Below, one piece after another: positions 47,086 to 59,380 of a DNA stretch of 64,000 bases. Source of the stretch: Labia minor (Eukaryota; Arthropoda; Insecta; Dermaptera; Spongiphoridae); the NCBI GenBank assembly GCA_963082975.1, contig OY720350.1, positions 39,239,851 to 39,303,850 on the forward strand, written 5' to 3'. The translations under genes and the position numbers were made by a program. A model generated the notes under the pieces. The model was not told the DNA's origin. It saw only the letters and a list, made by a program, of their open reading frames with translations, and searched no databases. How positions within the stretch are numbered: position 1 is the stretch's first letter; every line of letters begins with the position of its first letter.

Positions 47086-48513
47086 AATTTTGGAGAAAAT
47101 TATTAGAAATTGAATTTCTAAATATAGACATTTTTTATATATTTTATTATTATTTATAAATTGAAAAAAAAAATGGTTTCTTATTAGACTGAATTAATAA
47201 ATCTCTGAATAATAAACTACAAATGCATTTTATTGATCTGCTTATGTAAAGATTGAGAAACAATGTTATAGATAGTACAAATCTATTTCTTATCAGTTTT
47301 TTAAAGTGAAAGTGAAAGAAAATACAATATTTCTATTAAATATGGTGTTCTGCTATATATGGGAACAATATATATAAATAATATACGCATTTGATAAAGA
47401 AATTCAATAAAAATAAAGAAAAATATGATAATTTATATAACAATAGAATAGGAAATGGTTACATTGAATGTATACAATGTACAAATTATATGTATATATA
47501 AGAGTAGGAAATTTATTTCATTCAGTTCCGAAGGCAAAGAGAATTTCAAACCATATTAGGGTTGATTATAGAAAAAAAAATATTTCATTTTTATCTATCT
47601 CTTTAAATCGAAATCCATATTCATATTATAAATTTTAATTCCCCTTAAAAATTAATGATTTCATATAATAGATTCGTTGGGTTTCGATGTTAATCTCTCT
47701 CACTCTTTTCTTTTAAAGTTTTTATGTTAATTAATGTTGTTATCCAATCGGTTTAGGTTTTTCCGTATTGCCGGGACTGACGGGGGCTTGGTTTCAGTTT
47801 GACATTCCTCGAATGAAAAGGAAAGTCGTCCACAAACACATTTGGCCTATGAGATAACCAGGCAGAATGTCACAAAAACACATTGCCCACAATGTGCAAA
47901 AGAGAAATAACTATTGGGATAAATATTGATGCATGCTAGTAAGAATCAATTATATTGCATCAACTTTAAAATATAAAGACTATAAAATTAAAACAAAAAC
48001 AAAAAACAAAACAAATAATTACAAAAATAAATTAAGTTAACATTGACCATAGTAAAATTATTCATTTGTTCCAAATATAATTTAGTGGTAATTATATAAT
48101 AAATTAATTAAAAATAAATTTGTCCCTGCGGTAGAAAATTGGATAATTATATTTAAAAATAGTTATTTTGATATTATGAGTAAATAAAGTAGATAAACGA
48201 AAATAAATTAATAATAGGAATACATATATATATATATATATTTATAAATAAAAATAATTAATTTTTATTACTTATATGTAATATAAATCAATATGTATGT
48301 ATATCATCTTATGAATCAGTAAACCTTGAAACAAAAAGAACTGTAAAAATCTAGAAACCCGTAATATTTACATTTGTAATATTTTTCTAATTATCTTTTC
48401 ATTCGTTAAGATAATATTAAAAATTTCAACAAAATCTTATATATGAAATTACCTTTAATTGTTCTTTTTGTATTCCTTTAAAGTGTTTCATGAATTCATT
48501 TTTTATTCTTATT
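47086..48513. other. AT-rich with one GC-richer open stretch
   Basis: At about 47744-47866 one plus-strand frame is open (includes LPGLTGAWFQFDIPRMKRK). Not recognised. Otherwise nothing seen. Confidence 0.3.
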
Positions 48514-49120
48514 ACTATCTCGCCAGAGTTAGTATTGCGATCGCGAAAATTTTCGATGTTGAGATTTTGATGTTGTTATACGTTTTGAAGGTTCCTGAAT
48601 CATTTTCACTAAGGTTGAGAAAAATGTGCGTGTGTGAATGTGTGTGTATGTATGTAGTCAGGATTACTCAAAAACGGTTTGAGCTAGAATCATGAAATTT
48701 GGTACATGGGCATTATTCAAAATTCGTAGTTTTCTATCGACTTTTGAGAAATGTAGCTGAACCGGAAGAGGGTCATTACCTACAACGTTTTGATTTTTTT
48801 CCTCTTAAAGTGGCCTTAAAAAAAAGATATATGTTTGATAATTTTTCACATGATTAAAAATTGTATAAAACTACTATATATAGAATTTTAGCTTGATTGA
48901 ATCGCTGAAAGTACCAGAATTAATTATTTAACACTGCAAATCTCACTCACCAAAACGTGACGTGGTGCCATCAACAAAGAGCCAATCATGCTCTGGTTTA
49001 ATAAATATAATTTATTAATTTTAACTTATAATTTATAATTAATTAAATTTAATTTAATTATAATATATGTGTTAATTAATTCAATTCAAATTGCGAGATT
49101 GTCGAGTGGAGACACTCCAG
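48514..49120 (+). mobile_element. Family A Helentron-like element, complete
   Basis: ACTATCTCGCCAGAG start after a T; 3' end with hairpin and CTAATTT after it. Short GT tract with GTAT repeats. Confidence 0.93.
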
Positions 49121-49765
49121 CTAATTTAATTATTTTTTCAATTTTTGAAATTTGACAATTTGAAGGAACCTGTATGATTATATACATAAATATTCGAAAA
49201 AATAACAGAAAATTTTTAATCTATGCTTAAAATAAAAAAAAATTCTAATAAAATAATAATTTTTTAAATAATATATGCAAATTTAAATGTATTAGATCAC
49301 TTAAAAAAAACTTCGAATATGATAAAATTTTTCTCTTAATCTAAATTATTACATTCTAATAATTATAAATATTAAAAGATTTTATAGTTGAAATATAATA
49401 AACACAACAGATTTCTAAATTTAAAATTTTATTTTAAAATTGATCATTATATATCTCCCCGAACAATTTCAAGGATATTTTTTTCACTTCCTTTATGTAA
49501 ATTTATTTTATTATAATGTTAACGAAAAATCTATTTAAAAAAATAATAATAAATAAATTAGATAAATTGTTTTTCTATTAAAAAAAAACCGGAATTGATT
49601 TTATGATGGCCTTCTTATTTCCCATGAAAATATTAAAACGGATCATAGAGTAATTTATGATTATAAAAATTATCGGGTTAATAAATTCAAATAAATATCA
49701 GTAGTATTTATAATAGTATTTTTAATGGCCTTCATAGATAGAAAATCGCCAATAGTAGTCTTTTT
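49121..49765. other. AT-rich, no feature seen
   Basis: Separates two family A copies. Nothing recognised. Confidence 0.5.
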
Positions 49766-49880
49766 ACTATCTCGTCAGAGGTAGTATTGCGATCACGAAA
49801 ATTTTCGATGTTGAGATTTTGATGTTTTTATACGTTTTAAAGGTTCCTGAATCATTTTCACTAAGGTTGAGAAAAATGTC

Positions 49881-49918
<38 letters not shown>

Positions 49919-50362
49919 TGTAGTCAAGATTACGCAAAAACGGTTTGAGCTAGAATGATGAAATTTGGTACATGAGCATTATTCAAAATTCGTAGTTTTC
50001 TATCAACTTTTGAGAAATGTAGCTCAACCGGAAGAGGGTCATTACTTACAACGTTTTAATTTTTTTTGCTCTAAAGTGACCGTAAAAATAAAGATATATG
50101 TTTGATAATTTTTCACATGATTAATAATTGTATAAAACTGCTATATATAGAATTTCAGTTTGAAATTACCAGAATTAATTTTTTAACAATGCAAATCTCA
50201 CGCGCCAACACGTGACGTGGTGCCATCAACAAAAAGCCAAACATGCGCTGGTTTAATATTTATTATTTATAATTTATAATTAATTAAATTTAATTTAAAT
50301 ATAATATATTATGTTATTTAATCCAATTCAAATTGCGAGATAGTCGAATGGAGACACTCCAG
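49766..50362 (+). mobile_element. Family A Helentron-like element, complete
   Basis: Both ends are present, with GT tract at about 49884-49920 and a deletion of part of the GCTTGATTGAATCGC region in the body. Confidence 0.93.
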
Positions 50363-50917
50363 CTAATTTCCACTTTGAATTAAATCTTAAACATATATTA
50401 TTTAGTTTTATAAAAATAATTAGTAAATAAATAGGATTGGAGAGAGCTAAAGAAGGGGTAAAATGAGTTGAATTTCAAATATATCATATATTATAATCCT
50501 ATCACTAATATAAATTAAATTTATAATTATTATTTATATTTATAAAGTTATTTATAAAAATTAAATTAAATTATGTGTAAAATCACAATAAAAAGGAATA
50601 GAAAAATTATAAATATGGTTAATAGTTATAAATTAAAAAAGCAAAATAAAAAAATAAAAAGATTCTTCTTTCCATTGAGGTTCTCATCGAATTCGCATCA
50701 CAGATGGAAAGGAACAATGGAGGCAGTGCAAAGAAGCATATCCCTCAAGGGACAAATGCTAGGAAGAAGAAGAATAATGTAGGTATATTTGTAAATGTAG
50801 GTAAAATTTTGAATTCTGATTTTAAATTATTCTTAATTAAAAACAGAATTCAAGATTGTAACTTCCAAAACAAGTTTTTCTATGTGTGTTTTTCTTTCAG
50901 TCAGTTAATACATTTTT
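50363..50917. other. Unassigned, contains repeat Q copy 1
   Basis: At 50686-50790 a stretch (CGAATTCGCATCACAGATGG and GGGACAAATGCTAGGA) also occurs at 56422-56515. It could be an old repeat or a duplicated genic fragment. Open frames here are not recognised. Confidence 0.4.
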
Positions 50918-51211
50918 ACTATTTCGCCAGAATTAGTATTGCGATCACGGAAATTTTTGATGTCGAGATTTTGATGTTTTTATACGTTTTGAAGGTCCTT
51001 GAGTAATTTTCAATAAGGTTGAGGAAAATGTCTCTCTCTGTGTGTATATGTGTGTGTGTGTGTTTGTATATGTATATAGACAAGATTACTCAAAATAAAT
51101 ATTATTTATTAATTATAATTTATAATTTAATTAATTAAATTTAATTTAAATATAATATATGTTAATTAATCCAATTCAAAAATGCGAGATAGTCGAGTGG
51201 CGACACTCCAG
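50918..51211 (+). mobile_element. Family A element with large internal deletion
   Basis: Both termini are present, but the body from just after the microsatellite to the AT-rich 3' part is missing. Confidence 0.9.
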
Positions 51212-51313
51212 ATTTTTTTCCTCTAAACTGACCAAAAAAATAAAGATATTCAAAATTAGTTTTCAAAATGTATTTTTCTATCAACTTTTGAGAAATGTAG
51301 CTCATTCATATTT

Positions 51314-51913
51314 ACTATCTCGCTAGAGATAGTATTGCGATCACGAAGATTTTCGATGTTGAGATTTTGATGTTTTTATACGTTTTGAAGGTTCCTGAAT
51401 CATTTTCACTAAGGTTGAGAAAAATGTCTGTGCGTGTGTGTATGTGTGTATGTATATAACCAAAAATACGCAAAAACGGTTTGAGCTAGATTGATGAAAT
51501 TTGGAACATGGACTTTATTCAAAATTCATAGTTTTCTATCAACTTTTGAGAAATGTAGCTCAACCGGAAGAGGGTCATTACCTACATCGTTTTCATTTTT
51601 TTTCTTCTAAAGTGACCGTAAAAATAAAGATATATGTTTGATAATTTTTCACATGATTAATAATTGTATAAAACTGCTATATATAGAATTTCAGCTTGAT
51701 TGAATCCCTGAATGTACCAGAATTAATTTTTTAACACTGTAAATCTCACGCGCCAACACGTGACGTGGTGCCATCAACAAAGAGCCAAACATGCGCTGGT
51801 TAAATAAATATTATTTATTAATTTTAATTTATTAATTAAATTTAATTTAAATATAATATATGTGTTAATTAATCCAATTCAAATGGCGAGATAGTCGAGT
51901 GGAGACACTCCAG
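51314..51913 (+). mobile_element. Family A Helentron-like element, complete
   Basis: Intact 5' hairpin (ACTATCTC-GCTA-GAGATAGT) and 3' hairpin. A short orphan A fragment at 51230-51305 precedes it. Confidence 0.93.
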
Positions 51914-52477
51914 ATTTATTTAAATAGTACTTTCCTCCCCCCATTATATGGTGTTCGCCCCCCCCCCCCACTCCACCCCTATTGGGACGCGCTCCGCATT
52001 TTGAGAATCGCAGTATTAAATTATAAATTAATCCAGTAAAGTTGTGTGAATTAGTTACAATTTTTACATCACTCCATGTTTTCAGGAAATCATTCCATTA
52101 ATCAAGTAGTATCGTTTATGATAACCTGCACTTAAAATTTATCATTAAATTAGTATTAATAACATTAATAAAGATAGATTATAATATAATCTTTCATTAA
52201 ATATATAGTAATATATAGAAAGAGAGGAACTGAAATGTTATGTAATATATTCCTACATATAGATCTTGAGATGAGTATGAAGCAATTGATGTGTGAAGAC
52301 AGAGTTGTAAAGAGTAATGGCTAATGAACGAATGTAAATTACTCTCCAATGAGATATATTTAACATATCAAGAGAAGCTCTTGATCCTCCTCTGAATCAA
52401 TTTCGAAATATATTTAAATTATGCTTATACATAAGGCATATAGTTATTTCTATATAAATAGTATATAAATAGATAAA

Positions 52478-52509
<32 letters not shown>

Positions 52510-53010
52510 GTGATTAAAGAAAAAAAAACACTTAAATTGAAAGTGATGAAAATTTAAACAAGGATCACTTTACTAAATTAATGACCAGTTTAACTAATAG
52601 TAATGTTGTAAACTATTTAATATAGATAATTAGAGGTTTTCAATTTGTTTATTTCCACTTAATAGAAGGTATTTTTTGTAATCAATATTATATATATATT
52701 GCTTGATGTATTTCATTAAATAATAACCAATATGAAAACCTTTTCTATCAGCTAATGGTATATGAATTATTAAGATATATATTAGTATTAATACACTTGT
52801 ATATAATTAAATATAAACCCATTTGGTCAGTTTTTACATTTATTTGATATAATTCACATTAAGTATTAAATAATTAATTTTTTATGAACTCTATGAAATT
52901 TGACCTTATTTAAGTTCAGTAGTTCACTATTACCACCGAGCTACACTCTTGATTTAAGAATATTTATAAATATGATTTAAATATAAACAAATAATAAGGT
53001 CTTATATATA
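51914..53010. other. Unassigned
   Basis: A C12 run at 51958-51969 lies in a GC-richer patch (51925-52020) that may be a transposon relic. A (TA)n tract lies at 52482-52510. The rest is AT-rich. Confidence 0.45.
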
Positions 53011-53283
53011 TAGAAAAAATTCCTACATCCTATGAAACGACAGCGCCTATAAAGTTAGATGAATAAAAGTGTTGTATGATCAGTACAACGGATTCTCACA
53101 ATCATTATCTTGATTATTTTTTTGAAAGGAAGCCACTACTTTTCAAGTAGCTTCTCAATGTTAGGGAACTTAAGGTGGTTGTTCTCCAGCTAGCTAATTC
53201 TCTTGCCAGGCCTGGGACTGCACAAGAGACGTGTTGATTCCCACAAATCTTTGAGTCTTTTTAATTTATATATAGATTTAATA

Positions 53284-53285
<2 letters not shown>
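53011..53285 (-). repeat. SINE-like repeat E, copy 3
   Basis: First of two tandem copies. Shares CATCCTATGAAACGACAGCG, GATCAGTACAACGGATTCTC and TCTCTTGCCAGGCCTGGGAC with copy 4. Confidence 0.75.

Positions 53286-53327
<42 letters not shown>
53285..53327. repeat. (AT)n tract between tandem E copies
   Basis: Simple AT dinucleotide repeat joining the two E units. Confidence 0.9.
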
Positions 53328-53329
<2 letters not shown>

Positions 53330-53600
53330 GACATTCCTACATCCTATGAAACGACAGCGCCTATATAGTTAGATGCCGCTTAAGCGGTATAAAAGTGTTG
53401 TATGATCAGTACAACGGATTCTCCCAACCATTATCTTGATTATTTTTTTGAGAGAAAGCCACTACTTTTTAGGTAGCTTCTTAATGTTAGGGAACTTATG
53501 GTGGTTGTTCTCCAGCTTGCTAATTCTCTTGCCAGGCCTGGGACTGCACAAGAGACATCTTTGAGTCTTTTTTATTTATATATAGATTTAATATTAAATA
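53326..53600 (-). repeat. SINE-like repeat E, copy 4
   Basis: Very similar to copy 3, with an extra CCGCTTAAGCGG palindrome and a deletion near the left of the tRNA-like end. The flanking ATATATAGATTTAATA is duplicated too, which favours segmental tandem duplication over two insertions. Confidence 0.75.
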
Positions 53601-54919
53601 TATTGTCATTAATAGTAAATACAATTTAAATGAAATTTAAATTTGTTTTTATCTAAATTATTGTTTTTAATAATTTTATAAATCATCGATATATTTATCT
53701 ATTTTACTTACAATTAGTATTGGCATCTAGAATAATATTAATTTGTACATAAAAATGTATGTTTGACAAAGTTTGATGCTTTATATAAATTATATAGTCA
53801 TTAATATGAAAATTTACTTAACTTTTGGTTTGGATTGTGGCATTTTATTATATTTTTTTTTATTATTATTATATTTATATAATTTTTATATGTATAAATT
53901 TTTATCGATTTTTAAAAGATCACCCACTCTATTAAAATAATGCTCTCTTTTATATGATAAATATTCGATTATCAAAATAATATTTTTAAAATTGGTAATT
54001 ACTAGTATATAATTAATAAATATTATCTTCAAGTTATGAAATCGGTATGATAAATTTGTAATATCTTATTTGTGATTGAATGTTATTAAATATTCATTTG
54101 TTTATTCATTAAATAACTAAATGGTTAATATGAAATTATTTATCTATAAGCGAAAGTTATCCATATAATAAATTAGTTTTGGTTTTGAAATATTACAATA
54201 AACAAAAATATCTATTAAAATTCCGAAAATTTGTTAATTATAGAATTAACTAATTTATTTTAACTTAATATGTATTTTTTTAATGGCCTTGATTTAACGA
54301 AATTGCTATTTAGTATAAACAGAATAATTACACATTTAGAATAATTATTACTAATAATGTACATTTTTGTCTGTGTATTTGATAAAAAAAAATAAATGAA
54401 AAACAGTAATAATGATACTTTGTCTAATTTGTAAATAAAACCAAAAATAGAAGAAATCATCACATCTTGATTGGTATATGATATAAAGGGTCTTTCAAAT
54501 TCGACGGTTTTTTTAATCCTTAAATAAAATACACAATTTGCATTGATTTCAAAAAAAATTTTATTGGTCATTAAAGTATAGTGTATATATAATTTGAAAA
54601 ACCCTTTATATATATAATTCTTTATTTAAAATAACTATACTAGCCCGGGGTGGCCCCTTTATAGTCACTTTAATATATTTCTTTCTTTTTTTTAATATTT
54701 ATAAATGTTGACATGATCATTGGAACAGGGCATCAATCTGAAGACAACTTTGTTTATTAGCCCAGTTTATATGTCTGATGTCGAAGATGCATATTAGGTT
54801 AAATATATTTATTATAGTTTTTAGCCTTACTAAAACCACTCCTATAGTTTTAGTATTTATTTGTTTTATATATTTAATTTTTTTTATTTATTATTTATAT
54901 TCTTATTATTTATTTAATT
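53601..54919. other. AT-rich, one small inverted-repeat element
   Basis: At 54479-54613, TATAAAGGGTCTTTCAAATT and, in reverse at the right, a near copy (AAAGGGTTTTTCAAATT) bound about 90 bp, like a miniature DNA element. The rest is unassigned. Confidence 0.45.
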
Positions 54920-55510
54920 ACTATCTCGCCAGAGATAGTATTGCGATCACGAAAATTTTTGATATTGAGATTTTGATGTTTTTATACGTTTTGAAGGTTC
55001 CTGAATCATTTTCACTAAGGTTGAGAAAAATGTCTCTCTGTGTGTGTGTGTGTGTATGTATATAACCAAGATTACGCAAAAGCGTTTTGAGCTAGAATGA
55101 TGAAATTTGGTACATGGGCATTATTGAAAATTCATAGTTTTCTATCAACTTTTGAGAAATGTAGCTCAACTAGAAGAGGGTCACGTTTTGATTTTTTTTC
55201 TTCTAAAGTGACCGTAAAAATAAAGAAATATGTTTGATAATTTTTCACATTATTAATAATTGTATAAAACTGCTATATATAGAATTTCAGCTTGATTGAA
55301 TCGCTGAAAGTACCAGAATTAATTTTTTAACACTTCAAATCTCACGCGCCAACACGTGACGTGGTGCCATCAACAAAGAGTCAAACATGCGCTGGTTTAA
55401 TAAATATTATTTATTAATTTCAAATTATAATTTAATTAATTTAATTTAAATTAATATATGTTATTAAATTCAATTCAAATTTGCGAGATAGTCGAGTAGA
55501 GACACTCCAG
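54920..55510 (+). mobile_element. Family A Helentron-like element, complete
   Basis: Perfect 5' hairpin ACTATCTC-GCCA-GAGATAGT and complete 3' end. GT tract at about 55037-55055. The 95-codon frame entering it is fortuitous. Confidence 0.93.
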
Positions 55511-57091
55511 ATTTTTTTTATCGATGAAATTGATGAGGTGTTAATGGCTTGAGTTGCCAACATATTCCTAATTTCTATTAATAATAATATTTAAAGAGAA
55601 TTAAATAAAATAGAGATTTCACAATTTTTTTTTTTGATATTTTGTGTATTTAAAAGAAACAAATTAATCTTATGTGTCAACTAAGTAAATTAATAAATCA
55701 AATAATAAGATTGTGTGATTAAAAAAAATATTTTAATCAAAATAATTTTATTGTTTTAAAATTATTTAATTTGTTTAACGATGTTTTTGTTTTTTTTAAT
55801 TTTTTCAAAAATTATTTCATCAAAAGAAATATTCTATTCTCATAATCTTTCTTTCGCGATTGATCTTTATTTGACATTTAAAACCAATTTATTTTCAGCA
55901 ATGTTAAGTTAAGTGGCTGTTTTTTTTTTATTCATTTTTTTTCTGTCCTTTAATTGTTTAAAGTAATTTATCATTTAATTTTTAAATATAGTGTTTTAGA
56001 TATTGTATGGTGAAATAATTTAATGACATCTAATAGTCTCTGCTATTTTTAAATTTGTCATTCATTCATTTTGTCATTTCATTTTAGAAGAATTTGCAAA
56101 TTCATTTCCCTATTATTATAATATTAAATTTAAAAAAATCATAATTCATATTCAAAGCATTATTTTTAATTAAATATATATTTTTATAAAGGAATAGGAG
56201 TAGCGGGTGGACAATCTCTATGACCCCAATAGAGAGAGGTCCACTTCAGGGTAGCAACCCTGGTCACGCAAGCCACGACTTTTCCTCGCTTCCAATTGAG
56301 GAAGTTGCGTCCCAAACTCTAATCAAATCCTAAATTCAATCAATTTAATATTAAAAATCCATTACATATCCCCCCACCCCCACTCTGACTTCAGATAAGT
56401 CGGCTGGAGGTTTTCTTCGAATTCGCATCACAGATGGACAGGACTCTTGGAGGTTGTTCAAATCAGTAAACACCACAAAGGACAAATGCTAAAATAAAGA
56501 AGGTATTTTTACAAAGGAATATGATGTTCCTACTTAATTCAAATTCGAAATAATTATGGATCGGAATTAGACAATGATAGTTAATTGGGCCACTCAGAAA
56601 CCAAACCAAATTTTTAAAATTTTGCTAGTAATGTAATATAAAGTAAGGTAATCTGCAACATATGAAGTGAATAATGAACTTGATAATCTTAATATTGCAA
56701 AGCAATATACATTTTTCTGTAATCAATAACCCTGAATTTCCTACAAACTGTGAACTTTGGGCTTCATTTTCTCAGTTACATTAAATGTGGAGTTAATCGC
56801 TTTGGCTTCTGAGTGACACAATTATTGTTAGTATTTTTCAATTTCAGAGCTAAATATTATTATAATATATTTATATTATTAAATATATTACTATTTAATA
56901 TACAATGTGGAAATTTTTTTAATTTATTTATTATTATTTGCAATCAGCTTTATTATACAGCTTTTAGGAAATTTGATAACAGATAAATTGACATGAAGAG
57001 TCAGTCATCCAGCGATGACTAACTAAATTTATTTTTCTATCTATTTGTTTGCATTCATTCTTCTGTATCCATTATATGGTGTTTCCTTCCT
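55511..57091. other. Unassigned; repeat Q copy 2
   Basis: AT-rich except 56200-56460, which is GC-richer. 56422-56515 matches 50690-50770. No gene recognised. Confidence 0.4.
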
Positions 57092-57632
57092 TTTCTCACC
57101 AGTGCCGCCATAACCACAGGGCTAAATGGGCTATAGCCCCAGGGCGCAAGCTTTTTGAGGCGGCAATTTTTTATTTGCGATATAGTAAAAATTTATTTTT
57201 CATTTTATTAGTTTTTACTTATTTTTAAATTAAAACACTTCTTAAAATATTAAACTGATTTTTATTTCTTTCAAATGTGCTGAAAAACGATAGATAGAGA
57301 AGGGCAACGCGAAATAGGAGTAACACCCTACCGATCGTACTTTTGTTTCAGTCGCACTGGAGTTAGATAATATAAGACCACCAATCATATAATAGTTCTA
57401 AGGATTAGACTAAAAACTGATCGGAACTGTCATTATTGAGATAATCCCCTCAAATCTGGGTAAACATTTATACCCATCTTTTAAATAAGTGACTTTAAAG
57501 AAAAGTTACAATAAAGATAACAGTTTTTGTATAACTTTTCCGACTCCAATTTGCCATTCTGTGTATTTTCTTAGGAAGAAGGGCGCATTATTTTTAGGGC
57601 GCCGAATTCCTTAAGACGGCCCTGTTTCTCAC
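57092..57632. mobile_element. Non-autonomous hAT, 8-bp TSD (Ac-like target)
   Basis: The element spans 57100-57624 (525 bp), flanked by TTTCTCAC on both sides. Ends CAGTGCCGCCATAA and, reverse-complemented, CAGGGCCGTCTTAA. The target has T at 2 and A at 7, the pattern described for Ac-type hATs. No transposase. Confidence 0.9.
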
Positions 57633-57646
57633 TGTTAGGATGTGTC

Positions 57647-57946
57647 CAGTAGAGCAGGGGTCGGCAACCATTTTCAATAGTCGGGCACATTTCTGAAATA
57701 ATATAACAGGGGGTGGGCACACTTGGTTATACTTAGAACCATATTGAAAAATCGAAATGTTTAAGAGCCTGATCGCAAAAACATTTTACCTTTTTTTTTT
57801 AGAACCATATTGAAAAAATTTGAAAAAAGTCGAAAATGTTTAAGGGCCTGATCGCAAAGACATTTGAATGCGGGCACTTGAAAAATGGCTTCGCGGGTAC
57901 TTTAAATGGCTTCGCTGGCACCTGGTTGCCCAGCTTTGCAGTAGAG
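57647..57946. mobile_element. Non-autonomous hAT, 8-bp TSD (Buster-like target)
   Basis: The element spans 57655-57938 (284 bp), flanked by CAGTAGAG. Ends CAGGGGTCGGCAACC and, reverse-complemented, CAAAGCTGGGCAACC. The target has TA in the centre, as in the large hAT of this window. An inner direct repeat surrounds AGAACCATATTGAAAAA. Confidence 0.9.
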
Positions 57947-59380
57947 TTACACTCGATATATTAGTGTGATCCTCCAATTTTGATTAATAAAAGATAAATA
58001 CAAAATTTTTACAATATTATCGAGAATTTCTTGTCTAGACAATTAAGTGAGAAAGCTCTTGTCTGGGGAAAAGACTTAAAATTAGATTAGACATAAAATT
58101 AAAATTATAGCAATAGCATTAAATCGAAATGAAATAAAATTATTTTATTATAATTTATTATTATAATAAAATTAAATTAAAATAATAATTAAACTAAAAT
58201 TAATTAAAAATGTTAATTTATAAGTTTATTATTTATTTTATGAAGTTATTAAACAAAATATTGATTATTTTAAAATGAAAAATTATGTTTAATTTTAAAA
58301 GTTAATCTTAATAATAAAATATTTTTTTTCTGAATCAACCTAATATCACATTAAATTTTATATTTTAAATATTTTCGAATATGGCGAGTTTTGAACCATC
58401 ATCCTCCAATTCACTAATTCTTAAAATACTCATGATTAATCTGAATTGGTTAAATTAATAAATTATAGTATTTTATTTATTTATATAGATTTAATAATTA
58501 AATATATTGTGATTATATTAGTAAAAGTTGTCCGATATCCAAATGTTCTTATTAACAAAAAAAAAAAAAAAAAAAAAAACATTTTTAACTTTTAATATTT
58601 TTTAGAAATAATTATTTAAAAATTTCAGTGATTTATAAAAATCATTATTATCAAAAAAAAAATTTTTTAATACAAAATGATGTCCACATTAAACACGAAT
58701 ATATGTGAATATTAAATTTTATTTAAAAAAAAATTCAATTGATAATATTAATAACTGTGATTAGTGAAATTGTAAGATGGATATCTAAGTAAAATAAAAG
58801 GTATATTTTGTTTGAGTTTTATTTGTATAATAAAAGATAAATAGCAAAAAGAGTGACACAACCTGTTTTCAGGAGGTGGATCTCGGACATGTCTTCCTTT
58901 GATAAGTTAAAATCAGGGTCGTGTGAATCAGGTTCACATCATTCACACAAAGTACTTTATACTTCTCATTTAAAACTAAAGAGTGAAAAATAGAGAGAGA
59001 GAGAGGTGGTGGAGATGCTTGTATTTAATGAGATGAGATTGAGAAAGTTTTCCCTTCCCTGCCTATTCTTCTTCCCTCCGTCCTTCTTGTTCTCTTTCTA
59101 TTCATTTAATTAAAATGCAATGTAATTTCCGAGTGACTATTAAAGATTTAATATTCATTTTATTAAGATCCATATATTAGATATATTGTATCTAATAAGT
59201 TCTCTGTATTTCTTTCAAGCAATTAATCAAGACAAATTAGTTACTAATTGGATCAAAATGATTCGGCCAACTTTCGTGAAGGAACAAAATTTAGAGTTTA
59301 TATATGTGTATAAAATGTCTAAGTATCAAAGATATAATTAATATAATTTGTAAATGAAATTCAAAATGAATGAAAAAAAT
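57947..59380. other. AT-rich, unassigned
   Basis: A22 run at about 58558-58579. GC-richer stretch 58860-59100 with a short GA tract, not recognised. Confidence 0.45.

Noticed and set aside
51958-51969. C12 run as a G-quadruplex or regulatory element
   Set aside because: Single homopolymer in a probable transposon relic. No spaced G-tracts.
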